Origin: JACMQX01 sp044225675
Lineage (GTDB): Bacteria; Pseudomonadota; Gammaproteobacteria; Burkholderiales; Burkholderiaceae_C
Length of the DNA: 64,000 nucleotides
Direction: 5' to 3'
Assembly (NCBI GenBank): GCA_044225675.1
Contig: JBGAIH010000001.1
Location: 124,001-188,000, forward strand
The notes under the pieces: model-generated
Told to the model about the DNA's origin: nothing
The model's input: the letters and a program-made list of their open reading frames with translations, nothing else
Databases searched by the model: none
In this document: positions 34,073-42,106 of the stretch, piece after piece
Position numbering within the stretch: position 1 is the first letter of the stretch
How the letters are laid out: each line of letters opens with the position of its first letter
Position numbers and translations under genes: made by a program

Positions 34073-35371
34073 TCAGCCCGGGGCGCGCTGGCCCATGTAC
34101 CGGGCCCGTGGCCGCAGCATGGCGCCGGTCAGGCGCTGCTCCAAGGCATGGGCTATCCAGCCTGTGGTGCGCGCCAGGGTATGCAGCATGGCGCCGCTGC
34201 CGTTGGGTAGTCCCATCGCCTTGCAAAGTATCACGAGCGATGCAAACACGTTCGGATTCTGACCGGCCTGGCGAGCGCCGGTCACCAGTGCGCGCATTTT
34301 CGGTGTGTCTGGGCTCTGTGCGGACAAACGGTCCACGATGTCCAGCAGCACCACCGAGCGGGGATCTTCTCCCTCGTACAACGGGTGGTTGAAGCAAGGC
34401 AGTTCGTTGCTCATGAAGCCCGAGGCCGCTGCCCGCTTAAGGGCATCTTCGGGCTCCAGTCGCGACGGCAGGGCGTCGATGAGAGCCTCAACCTCCACGG
34501 CGCCGCCGACCTGCATCGCTCCTGACTGGGTCAGCATGGCCGTGGCGACACAAGCGTGCAGGTCCGCCCCCGTCGAGGCGCAGATCCGCGCGGCGAACGT
34601 CGGCGCGGAGAGTTCGTGCTCGGCGGACATGACGAGCGCCGCATCAATGGCTTGCACGGCATCCGGCATTTTCTTCAGACCGAGACCCCGTGCGATGCAC
34701 TGCGCCAGGAACTCGCCTTCATGAGGTGCCGAATACCGCGATCCGGGCCCAAAAACGCCGGCGGTGCCGGCCAATGTCTGCAGCAGGCGCCGGCACGTTG
34801 CCGGGCCGGCGGTCTGCATGTCTTCTGCCTGTTCGAATGCCGACAGCGAGGTGGTCAGCATCGACAGGAGCCTGAGCGGCGTGATGTGTTCGGCCGAGCG
34901 CAGCGCGAGCCTGACCAGGGATTCGGGCTGCCGGGTGTCCTGCGGGACGGGCCAGGGTACATCCCGCGTGCGTGGCAGGCCCGTCCAGATGAGCTCGCTG
35001 GCGAACTCAAACGACCTTCCATCGCGCACCAGGTCGCGCGCGAGCACGCCCCGGTAGCGCGGTCCATGAGGGGTGATCTCGCTGATCCACGTTTGCGCGA
35101 TCGGTTCCCCGTAGCGCAGGGCGTGTGACACCTTCGGCCCGCCCGAGCGCGCAACGGACCGGCTCCTGAGCTTCTCGACATCGGCCTTGCGATAGAGCTT
35201 GGCTTTCACGCCGGCTCGCTGCATCGTCTTGATCAGCCCGCGGCTGACGTAGGTGTAGAGCGTTTCCCGGCGCACGCCGAGGATCGACATCGCTTCGGCG
35301 CTGTCGACGTAGCCGACGTCGTTGATCTGGCGCTGGGGGCGTGCGCCATCGTGGAGTTTTTGCTCTGACAT
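34073..35371 (-). CDS. HTH-domain citrate-synthase-like protein, possible sensor-regulator
   Basis: This 431-residue protein fuses a MerR/excisionase-like DNA-binding domain (about residues 18-65: VDSAEAMSILGVRRETLYTY, SRGLIKT, YRKADVEKLR) to a citrate-synthase fold. Active-site His252 (AEHELSAP) and His329 (CFNHPLY) are kept, but the catalytic His of the usual LHGG motif is replaced (GAMQVGG, about 284-290). The catalytic Asp of PNVD is Phe376 (NPNVFA). Loss of two of three catalytic residues suggests sensing rather than catalysis. It is divergent from the three-component oxygenase, with ATCGAT iterons between. Confidence 0.75.
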   Translation of the reverse strand: MSEQKLHDGARPQRQINDVGYVDSAEAMSILGVRRETLYTYVSRGLIKTMQRAGVKAKLYRKADVEKLRSRSVARSGGPKVSHALRYGEPIAQTWISEITPHGPRYRGVLARDLVRDGRSFEFASELIWTGLPRTRDVPWPVPQDTRQPESLVRLALRSAEHITPLRLLSMLTTSLSAFEQAEDMQTAGPATCRRLLQTLAGTAGVFGPGSRYSAPHEGEFLAQCIARGLGLKKMPDAVQAIDAALVMSAEHELSAPTFAARICASTGADLHACVATAMLTQSGAMQVGGAVEVEALIDALPSRLEPEDALKRAAASGFMSNELPCFNHPLYEGEDPRSVVLLDIVDRLSAQSPDTPKMRALVTGARQAGQNPNVFASLVILCKAMGLPNGSGAMLHTLARTTGWIAHALEQRLTGAMLRPRARYMGQRAPG

Positions 35372-35392
35372 AGGGTTCTCCCGGGAAGATAT

Positions 35393-35422
35393 ATCGATTA
35401 TCACATCGATCTATACATCGAT
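35393..35422. promoter_or_regulatory. Three ATCGAT iterons with a 12-bp period
   Basis: ATCGAT occurs at 35393, 35405 and 35417, exactly 12 bp apart, in an AT-rich stretch between the HTH-citrate-synthase gene and the Rieske oxygenase gene. Flanking bases are partly repeated too (AYATCGATYWAT). This looks like an array of operator sites for a cooperatively binding regulator. Confidence 0.55.
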
Positions 35423-35492
35423 CAATGTATTGCCTAACATCATGGCACGCATTCAGCGCAATCTTCAATGCAGTCTTGAAAGGATCACCACG

Positions 35493-36638
35493 ATGGAAGT
35501 CGCCGAGCAACAACTCTTGGACCTGCGCCCCAAGTTCAAGGAAACCCGCAAGAAGCTGCTCAGCGCCCGGCACCTGCCGGGCGAGGTGTACAGCTCGCCC
35601 GAGATCTACGACATGGAAAAGCAGCAAATCTTCATGAAGTACTGGCTCTCCGTGGGGCGTGTCGAAGAGATACCCAATGTCGGCGACTACTACACCTTCC
35701 AGGTGATGAAGGAATCGATCGTGGTATCCCGTCCGGCGCCCGATCAGGTCGTCGCCTACATGAACCAGTGCCTGCACCGAGGCGTCGAGGTGGCCGTCGG
35801 CCGCGGCAATGCCAAGGAGTTCAGCTGCCCCTACCACGCCTGGCTGTACGACGTGAGCGGCAAACTGACGGTCGCGCCCGGCATGAAGGCCTCGGAGGTC
35901 GACCTGAAGAACTGCAGCCTGCGGCAGTTGCATGTCAAGATCTGGCGCGGCTGGATCTTCGTCAACTTCAGCGACGAGCCGATGTCGTTCGACGACTACA
36001 TCAAGCCTTTCGAAGAGCCGCTCTGGTGGTTCCAGACCGACCGGTGCCAGCTGGCGCAGAAGGTCGAGATCGACGTCAAGTGCAACTGGAAATTCCTAGT
36101 CGAAAACCTGATCGATATCTACCATGTCGGCGTCATCCACAAGGGGACCTTCGGCGGTTTCGTCAAGGGCGAACAGGTCCGCTTCAACCTCCTTGAGAAC
36201 GGCGGCTGGCATACCCAGTACGAAGCGCGGCCGCACTCGAAGTCCGGCGAACAGGTGTTCCCGACGCTGCCCTGGGCGCAGGACAAGCCCAGCGGCATTG
36301 CCTGCAAGGCGGGTATCTACCCCAACCTGAACCTGTCGATGCGCGCCGACAGCGTGCGCATGTGGCACATCTGGCCCATCTCGCCCACCGAGACCCGGGT
36401 CATCTGCTACCTGTTGTTCCCCGAGGGCGCCTTCTCGATTCCGAACTACGACGAGGAGATGGAGAAGTATGTGGGCTTCGTGCGCCAGATCATCGCCGAG
36501 GACGCGGTGATGGTGGAGGGCATGCAAAACACCGCGGGTTCGAAGTTCTTCAAGCCCGGGCCCATGTCACCGCTGGAGGAGGCGCTCTACCACATGGAGA
36601 ACCACTACATCGACGTGATGACGTCCGATGCTGCATGA
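35493..36638 (+). CDS. Rieske oxygenase component of a three-component system
   Basis: This 381-residue oxygenase has Rieske ligands Cys93, His95, Cys112 and His115 (CLHRG, CPYHAW) and the mononuclear iron site Asp208, His211, His216 (ENLIDIYHVGVIH). The start at 35493 follows AAAGGA; there is further open frame upstream without similarity. A Rieske ferredoxin and a ferredoxin reductase follow in the same operon. No small beta subunit gene is present, so it is probably an alpha-only enzyme. The substrate is unknown. Confidence 0.85.
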   Translation: MEVAEQQLLDLRPKFKETRKKLLSARHLPGEVYSSPEIYDMEKQQIFMKYWLSVGRVEEIPNVGDYYTFQVMKESIVVSRPAPDQVVAYMNQCLHRGVEVAVGRGNAKEFSCPYHAWLYDVSGKLTVAPGMKASEVDLKNCSLRQLHVKIWRGWIFVNFSDEPMSFDDYIKPFEEPLWWFQTDRCQLAQKVEIDVKCNWKFLVENLIDIYHVGVIHKGTFGGFVKGEQVRFNLLENGGWHTQYEARPHSKSGEQVFPTLPWAQDKPSGIACKAGIYPNLNLSMRADSVRMWHIWPISPTETRVICYLLFPEGAFSIPNYDEEMEKYVGFVRQIIAEDAVMVEGMQNTAGSKFFKPGPMSPLEEALYHMENHYIDVMTSDAA

Positions 36639-36661
36639 GCACAGGAAAGTCTGGGGAGACC

Positions 36662-36982
36662 ATGGAAGACGAATGGATCAAGGTCGGCAACCTCGCCGAT
36701 ATCGACGAAGACGACACGCATACGGTCGAGATCGACGGCAAGCAGGTGTGTCTTTACAACCTCGGCGGGGACATCTTCGCCACGGATGGAACCTGCACGC
36801 ACGGAGACGCTGACCTCTCGCTGGGCATGGTGGTCGATTCCTGCCTCATCGAGTGCCCTTTGCACGAGGGGACGTTCGACATCCGCAGCGGCCGTGCGGT
36901 GGACGCACCCTGCACGGAGCCGCTGCATTGCTATCCGGTCAAGGTCGAGCAGGGGGTCATCTTCCTGCGGCCCGTCCGCTGA
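36662..36982 (+). CDS. Rieske-type ferredoxin
   Basis: This 106-residue soluble electron carrier has the Rieske ligands Cys45, His47, Cys65 and His68 (CTHGDADLS, CPLHEG). The length and the TEPLHCYPVKVEQG C-terminus are those of BphA3-like ferredoxins. It is preceded by GGGGAGACC, 23 nt after the oxygenase gene, and followed by its reductase. It passes electrons from the reductase to the oxygenase at 35493. Confidence 0.92.
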   Translation: MEDEWIKVGNLADIDEDDTHTVEIDGKQVCLYNLGGDIFATDGTCTHGDADLSLGMVVDSCLIECPLHEGTFDIRSGRAVDAPCTEPLHCYPVKVEQGVIFLRPVR

Positions 36983-37005
36983 GCATGGGCACGGAGAACA
37001 CAGCG

Positions 37006-38208
37006 ATGGATGTCGTCATCGTGGGAGCCGGCCAGGCCGGCGCTTGGGTCGCGCGGTCGCTGCGGCAGGAGGGGCATGAAGGGCGCATCATGCTCCTGGG
37101 CCGGGAGCCACACGCGCCGTACGAGCGGCCCCCCTTGTCCAAGGGGGTGCTCAGCGGGGAGGAGGCGCACCCGCCGGTGCTGCTGACCCCGCAGCAATGC
37201 GAAGCGCTGCGCGTGGACTTCCGGCCCGGTGTCGAGGTGACGGGCATCGACCGCGCCGGCCGCCAGGTCCGGTGCGCGGATGGCTCGGTGGCTGCCTACG
37301 GCAAGCTCGTGCTGGCCACGGGCGGGCGCCCGCGGATGCTGTCGTGCCCCGGCGTGGACCTGCCCGGCGTCCATGTCTTGCGCACGATCGAAGATTCCCG
37401 GGCCATTGCCAGCAAGCTGGTGCCCGGCCATCGGCTGCTGGTCATCGGGGGCGGCTGGATCGGGCTGGAGATCGCGGCGACGGCGAGGAAGCAGCAAGTA
37501 GATGTCACCGTGCTCGAGGCAGGGCCGCGCCTGTGCGCGCGGTCGGTGCCGCCGCAGCTGTCGGATTTCCTCCTCGCGAAACACCGCAAGGAGGGCGTAG
37601 ACGTGCGGCTCTCGACGACCGTGACCTCGATTGGTGCGGGCCGCGAGCGCGCGCTGGCCGTGCAACTGTCCGGCGTGGCGCAGGAGTTCGATGCGGTGGT
37701 GGTCGGGATCGGGCTGGTGCTCGATACCGGCCTGGCCGAGGCTTGCGGACTGGAGGTCCGTGACGGCATCGTCGTGGACCCGAGCGGCCGGAGCTCCGAC
37801 CCCGACATCTACGCGGTCGGCGACGTGGCCAACCAGCCCAATTCCTGGGCGGGGGGGCGTCTGCGCTTCGAGTCGTGGGCCAACGCCCAGAACCAAGCCA
37901 TCGCCGTGGGTAAGGCGATCGCCAGCGGGGAGGTGGTCTACGACGAGATCCCCTGGTTCTGGTCTGACCAGTACGACCTCAACCTGCAGGTGCTGGGCAT
38001 TCCCTCCAACGACCTCGCGGGCATCGTGCGCGGTTCGGTAGACCAGGGAGCGTTTTCTGTGTTCCAGGTGGCCGAGGACGGCCTGCGCAGCGTCATCGCC
38101 GTGAATGCGCCCCGGGACATCAAGGTCGCCAAGCGCTGGCTGAAGCAAGGCACCTGCCCGCCGCCGTCTGTCTTGGCCGACGTCTCGGTGCGCCTAGATA
38201 AACTTTGA
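37006..38208 (+). CDS. Ferredoxin reductase (BphA4-like, NADH-dependent)
   Basis: This 400-residue flavoprotein has an FAD-binding motif at the start (VVIVGAGQAGAWVARSL), an NAD-binding motif in the middle (LLVIGGGWIGLEIAA), the DIYAVGDVA block and a reductase C-terminal domain from about residue 320. ATG at 37006 is preferred because GGAG lies 9 nt before it; ATG at 36985 would add seven residues and has a poorer site. It completes the oxygenase-ferredoxin-reductase operon. Confidence 0.9.
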   Translation: MDVVIVGAGQAGAWVARSLRQEGHEGRIMLLGREPHAPYERPPLSKGVLSGEEAHPPVLLTPQQCEALRVDFRPGVEVTGIDRAGRQVRCADGSVAAYGKLVLATGGRPRMLSCPGVDLPGVHVLRTIEDSRAIASKLVPGHRLLVIGGGWIGLEIAATARKQQVDVTVLEAGPRLCARSVPPQLSDFLLAKHRKEGVDVRLSTTVTSIGAGRERALAVQLSGVAQEFDAVVVGIGLVLDTGLAEACGLEVRDGIVVDPSGRSSDPDIYAVGDVANQPNSWAGGRLRFESWANAQNQAIAVGKAIASGEVVYDEIPWFWSDQYDLNLQVLGIPSNDLAGIVRGSVDQGAFSVFQVAEDGLRSVIAVNAPRDIKVAKRWLKQGTCPPPSVLADVSVRLDKL

Positions 38209-38239
38209 TGCGTCTGCAGACGGAGGCTGACGTGAATCA

Positions 38240-38669
38240 CCAGCGGCTGGAGCAGGCCAAGCGTCTGGGTGCAGACATTATGTTTTCGCCTACTGATATA
38301 GATCCCGTGGAGGCCATCCTGGAGCTCACTGCCGGAGTTGGTGTGGACTGCTGCCTTGAGACTTCGGGAGCTGCCTCTGCGCGTAGCGCTGCCATTCGCG
38401 CCACAAAGACCTGGGGTACTGCCTGTTTCGTTGGCGAGGGCGGCGAGGTGAAGATCAACGTCAGCCCGGAGCTGCTGCGCAAGCGGATGACCGTCATTGG
38501 CTCCTGGACCTTCTCGATCACGGGGCAATCAGAGTGTGCCTGTTTTGTTGCTTCCAAAGAGATTGACGTCGGTCAGGTCTATACGCATCGGTGGTCGCCT
38601 GACCAAGCCGAAGAGGCATATCGGTTGTTCGACCAAGGCGTAGGAGGCAAGGGCGTATTCCTCCTCTAG
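38240..38669 (+). pseudogene. C-terminal fragment of a zinc-type alcohol dehydrogenase
   Basis: From about 38240 the frame reads as the C-terminal 140 residues of a medium-chain dehydrogenase (RLEQAKRLGADIMF, VGVDCCLETSGAASAR, WGTACFVGEGG, GSWTFSITGQSECA). The N-terminal catalytic domain with its zinc ligands is absent. The frame begins at the stop codon of the ferredoxin reductase gene, so a recombination joined the operon to an older dehydrogenase gene here. An in-frame ATG exists but a functional product is unlikely. Confidence 0.75.
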
Positions 38670-39279
38670 GGAACCTTACATGGTCGCCCCTGACTTATTC
38701 AGAACCGAGCGCCGACAGGGCGCTGGACTGAGCCGGCGAGTGCGCGAGTGAGCAAAGTACCCAACGCGTTTTGCCAGTTCGGCGACACGCCCGCCACCAT
38801 GCACAGGCGCAAATAAAGCTGAAGCAAAGACCAAAGTCATTGGTCAGGCCAAGCTCACGGACCAGGCATTGCTGTGCTTTGCAACCTACAACCCGATGCG
38901 CATGGGCAGCATAGACGGCTGGTGGGACGCGCATCATGCATAAGCCGTGGGGTACATGCGCCCGGAATGGGCGAAACAGGCTGCAATAGGCATCGAAATC
39001 GCTTCGCTGAATTATCCGAGCTACAGGTTTGTTCGAGCTCGGCGGCTTCGAAAATAGTTATACGAAAAGGTAATGAAACCGGCGCAGCAGAGCTTACGGC
39101 AATAGCCACGGACAATTAGAGTGGAGCTTGAAGTCCCCTTGAATTCCCGAGTCAATCAGAAGTAGAGGTTGGGGGACTGAGGGAATTCTCTACCTCCGGG
39201 TGGTTCAGGTTTTCAAGGGGACTTCACATGCTTGTTGCATTTTCCATCCTCGTGGTTTTTGGGTCTCGTCATTCTGCAT
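38670..39279. other. 610-bp interval without an intact gene
   Basis: No complete gene was found. A plus-strand stretch at about 38826-38943 reads like the end of an older gene (LLCFATYNPMRMGS before a stop), but the family was not recognised. A small inverted-repeat element lies at 39129-39226. Together with the dehydrogenase fragment on its left, the interval looks like a recombination scar. Confidence 0.55.
39129..39226. repeat. 98-bp element with 15-bp perfect terminal inverted repeats
   Basis: TGAAGTCCCCTTGAA at 39129-39143 is the exact reverse complement of TTCAAGGGGACTTCA at 39212-39226. The 68 bp between them encode nothing. No clear target duplication flanks it. This may be a miniature inverted-repeat element or the two retained ends of a lost insertion sequence. 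Confidence 0.6.
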
Positions 39280-39831
39280 TCAGGAGCCCCGTAAGCCGCG
39301 ACGAGCTGCACGAATGACGTGGCGTGTGTGTAGAGCGAGTCCAAGCGTCGCCAATTCGGGATCTTTCCGACCAAGGATCTTTTCTGCTAGAGGTAAGAAT
39401 TCGCGCTCTTCCAGTCTAGCATGTGCCGTGTATTGAGTCACGAGCCGTTGAACAGCCGTGTCATCGATTTCGATGAGGTGCCCTTTGGCAAGTTTCACAA
39501 GCTTCGGTTCTATACGACTCCACTGGGATTCGATCTCGCGGTGCTCTGCTATAAGTCCGTCGATCATCATCTGCACGACGGACTGCTCCTCGCCAGGCTT
39601 TGCATTGGCAAGGACTGCAGGAAATAGATCTCTTTCTTCTTCTGCGTGATGATCAAATACAGCGACTCTGAAAAATGTGACGGTATCGTCGGCAATCTTG
39701 CGAGCACTTGTTGCGGCTTTAATAAGGTCAGTGATTTGTCCAAATTCATTAAGATGTGAAATAATTCCTTCATGACAGTTGGAAAAATTGTCAAGGGGCG
39801 AATCGTTGCTCGATTTTATGATTTCGGTCAT
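39280..39831 (-). CDS. Hemerythrin HHE cation-binding domain protein
   Basis: This 183-residue protein has the HHE pattern: an N-terminal CHEGIISHLNEF, then FDHHAEEERDLFPAVL, LIAEHREIESQW and HARLEEREFLPLAEKIL. Such proteins bind di-iron or iron and respond to oxygen or nitric oxide stress. It stands alone between the inverted-repeat element and tctA. The codon use and G+C differ from the tctAB genes next to it. Its role is unknown. Confidence 0.82.
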   Translation of the reverse strand: MTEIIKSSNDSPLDNFSNCHEGIISHLNEFGQITDLIKAATSARKIADDTVTFFRVAVFDHHAEEERDLFPAVLANAKPGEEQSVVQMMIDGLIAEHREIESQWSRIEPKLVKLAKGHLIEIDDTAVQRLVTQYTAHARLEEREFLPLAEKILGRKDPELATLGLALHTRHVIRAARRGLRGS

Positions 39832-39893
39832 ATTGATAGCCTCATGTAGTCATTGCGGGAAACGCAAATATTGCCTCTAGTACTACGGCACTT

Positions 39894-41405
39894 TCAGTCC
39901 TCAACAAAAGCCTCTTCGCGCTTTTTCTTGACCGAGGGCATCAGCACCACCGCCAACAAGATCGCCGCGACGACCAGCAGGCTGGCGGACAGCGGACGGG
40001 TGACGAACACTGACCAGTCGCCACGCGAGATCAACAGTGCACGGCGCAGATACTCCTCCATCATCGGACCCAGGATCAGGCCCAGCAACAAGGGGGCGGG
40101 CTCGCAGCCGAGCTTGATGAAGCCGTAACCGATCAGGCCGAACAGCGCCACCATCCAGATGTCGAAACTGTTGTTGTTGGTCGAGTACACGCCGATCGCA
40201 CAGAACAGCACGATGGCCGGGAACAGCCACTTGTAGGGCACGGTCAGCAGCTTGATCCAGATGCCGATCAGCGGCAGGTTCAGCACCACCAGCATCAGGT
40301 TGCCGATCCACATCGAGGCGATCAGGCCCCAGAACAGTTCGGGGTTGCTGGTCATGACCTGCGGACCCGGCTGGATGTTGTGGATGGTCATGGCTCCGAC
40401 CATCAGCGCCATCACGGCGTTGGGCGGGATGCCCAGCGTCAGCAGCGGGATGAAGGAGGTTTGCGAACCAGCGTTGTTGGCCGACTCGGGGGCCGCCACA
40501 CCGCGGATGTTGCCCTGGCCGAAGGGCACTTCGCCCGGCTTGAGTTTGGTCTTTTTCTCGATGGTGTAGGCCGTGAAGGCCGACAGCAGCGCACCGCCGC
40601 CGGGCAGGATGCCCAGCGCCGAACCCAGCGCGGTGCCGCGCAGCACGGCGGGAATCATGTTCTTGAAGTCTTCAGCGGTGGGCATGATGCCGTTGACCTT
40701 GCCGGTGAACACTTCGCGTTTTTCGTCCGGGTGCGACAGGTTCTGGATGATTTCACCGTAGCCGAACACGCCCATGGCGATGGCCAGGAAGCTGATGCCG
40801 TCGGTGAGTTCCGGGATGTCGAAGCTGTAGCGCGCGACGCCGGAGTTCACGTCGGTGCCGACCAGGCCGAGCAGCAGGCCCAGCACGATCATGGCCAGGG
40901 CCTTGAGCAGGGAGCCGGAAGCCAGCACCACGGCGCCGATCAGGCCCACGATCATCAGCGAGAAGTATTCGGCGGGGCCGAACTCGAGCGCCAGTTCGGT
41001 CAGCGGCGCCGCGAAGCCCGCCAGGATCAGCGTGCCGACGCAACCAGCGAAGAAAGAACCCAGGCCGGCCGCAGCCAGTGCCGGGCCTGCCCTGCCCTTG
41101 CGGGCCATCTGGTAACCGTCGATCACCGTCACGACCGAGGACGATTCACCCGGCAGGTTGACCAGGATGGCGGTGGTGGAGCCGCCGTACTGGGCACCGT
41201 AGTAAATGCCAGCCAGCATGATGAGCGCGGCCACCGGCGGCAGGCCGTAGGTGGCGGGCAGCAGCATGGCGATGGTGGCCAGCGGGCCGATGCCGGGCAG
41301 CACGCCGATCAGCGTGCCCAGCAGGCAGCCGATGAAGGCGTAGACGAGGTTCTGCAGGGTGAAGGCAACGCCAAAGCCCAGCGCGAGGTTGTTGATCAGA
41401 TCCAT
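39894..41405 (-). CDS. tctA: TctA-type large permease subunit, probably shared phthalate-isomer transporter
   Basis: This 503-residue protein has about 11-12 membrane helices and the TctA signatures GTLIGVLPGIGPLATIAMLLP, YYGAQYGGSTTAILVNLPGE and ALGILPGGGALLSAF. It is the large membrane subunit of a tripartite tricarboxylate transporter. TctB precedes it; no receptor gene is attached. In Comamonas sp. E6 the equivalent TpiA/TpiB pair serves receptors for all three phthalate isomers, and this window holds three such receptors, so the same sharing is likely. Confidence 0.93.
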   Translation of the reverse strand: MDLINNLALGFGVAFTLQNLVYAFIGCLLGTLIGVLPGIGPLATIAMLLPATYGLPPVAALIMLAGIYYGAQYGGSTTAILVNLPGESSSVVTVIDGYQMARKGRAGPALAAAGLGSFFAGCVGTLILAGFAAPLTELALEFGPAEYFSLMIVGLIGAVVLASGSLLKALAMIVLGLLLGLVGTDVNSGVARYSFDIPELTDGISFLAIAMGVFGYGEIIQNLSHPDEKREVFTGKVNGIMPTAEDFKNMIPAVLRGTALGSALGILPGGGALLSAFTAYTIEKKTKLKPGEVPFGQGNIRGVAAPESANNAGSQTSFIPLLTLGIPPNAVMALMVGAMTIHNIQPGPQVMTSNPELFWGLIASMWIGNLMLVVLNLPLIGIWIKLLTVPYKWLFPAIVLFCAIGVYSTNNNSFDIWMVALFGLIGYGFIKLGCEPAPLLLGLILGPMMEEYLRRALLISRGDWSVFVTRPLSASLLVVAAILLAVVLMPSVKKKREEAFVED

Positions 41406-41423
41406 GTGCGTGTCTCCTCGGGT

Positions 41424-41912
41424 TCAGTTCGCGAGGAACCAGGGCAGGACCGGGAACTGCAGGTTCAGCAGTTTCACGAAAGCGAGGTAGCTGCCGGCGG
41501 CCAGGATGGCGGCCAGGATCACCGACTCTTTGAGCTGGGCGCCTTCGCGGGCGTAGCCGGCCATGATCACCAGGCCGAAGATCGCCACGATCAGGCCGAA
41601 AGCCGGCAGGCCGAAGGCGGGAATGCCCACCAGCAGTGCACCGAACAGCAGGTTGGCACCCAGGATGAACACCAGCGGACGCCAGGCGAGTGCGCCGATC
41701 TTGTCGCCACCGGGCGGGCCGGATTTGAACGCGTTGAAGGTGACCAGAACCCCGAGCAAGACCAGGATGAGGCCGAGCATGAAGGGAAAGTAGCCGGGGC
41801 CCATGCGGGCGGCATTGCCGATTTCATAGTCCACAGCACCCCAGGCGAACGAGCCGCCGACGGCCATGAACATGAGTCCGGACACAAAATCTTTCTGGCT
41901 GGCGAACGCCAC
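41424..41912 (-). CDS. tctB: TctB-type small permease subunit
   Basis: This 162-residue membrane protein with four hydrophobic segments is the small subunit of a tripartite tricarboxylate transporter (TctB family: FVSGLMFMAVGGSFAWGA, AARMGPGYFPFMLGLILVLLG). It is the first gene of a tctB-tctA operon, 18 nt before tctA. The 41913-42106 interval upstream holds the promoter and a TTAGATTACTAA site. Confidence 0.9.
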   Translation of the reverse strand: MAFASQKDFVSGLMFMAVGGSFAWGAVDYEIGNAARMGPGYFPFMLGLILVLLGVLVTFNAFKSGPPGGDKIGALAWRPLVFILGANLLFGALLVGIPAFGLPAFGLIVAIFGLVIMAGYAREGAQLKESVILAAILAAGSYLAFVKLLNLQFPVLPWFLAN

Positions 41913-41931
41913 AGTACGTCTCCAATTATAG

Positions 41932-41943
41932 TTAGATTACTAA
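41932..41943. promoter_or_regulatory. Near-palindrome TTAGATTACTAA upstream of tctBA, candidate MarR operator
   Basis: The site lies 20 nt before the tctB start and differs at one position from the perfect palindrome at 21301. Placement suggests repression of the transporter operon by the same MarR protein that controls the o-phthalate genes. Confidence 0.55.
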
Positions 41944-42106
41944 TAATATTGTTTTGGGAGTGACTTGTCGAGTTGAATTTCCAGTAAAGACCTCCGTGGA
42001 GTGGCTTGCAAAGTCACCAGATGGAAAGGCGTGGTTGAGCCTCACGCGAGCGACATTGCGTCACCAGCTGAAGACTGAGAAATTGCTGTGAACGAGGTGC
42101 TGGACT

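Noticed and set aside
40380..41963. Open frame of 527 codons opposite tctA/tctB
   Set aside because: It spans two well supported genes on the other strand and is Gln/His/Gly-rich without any motif.
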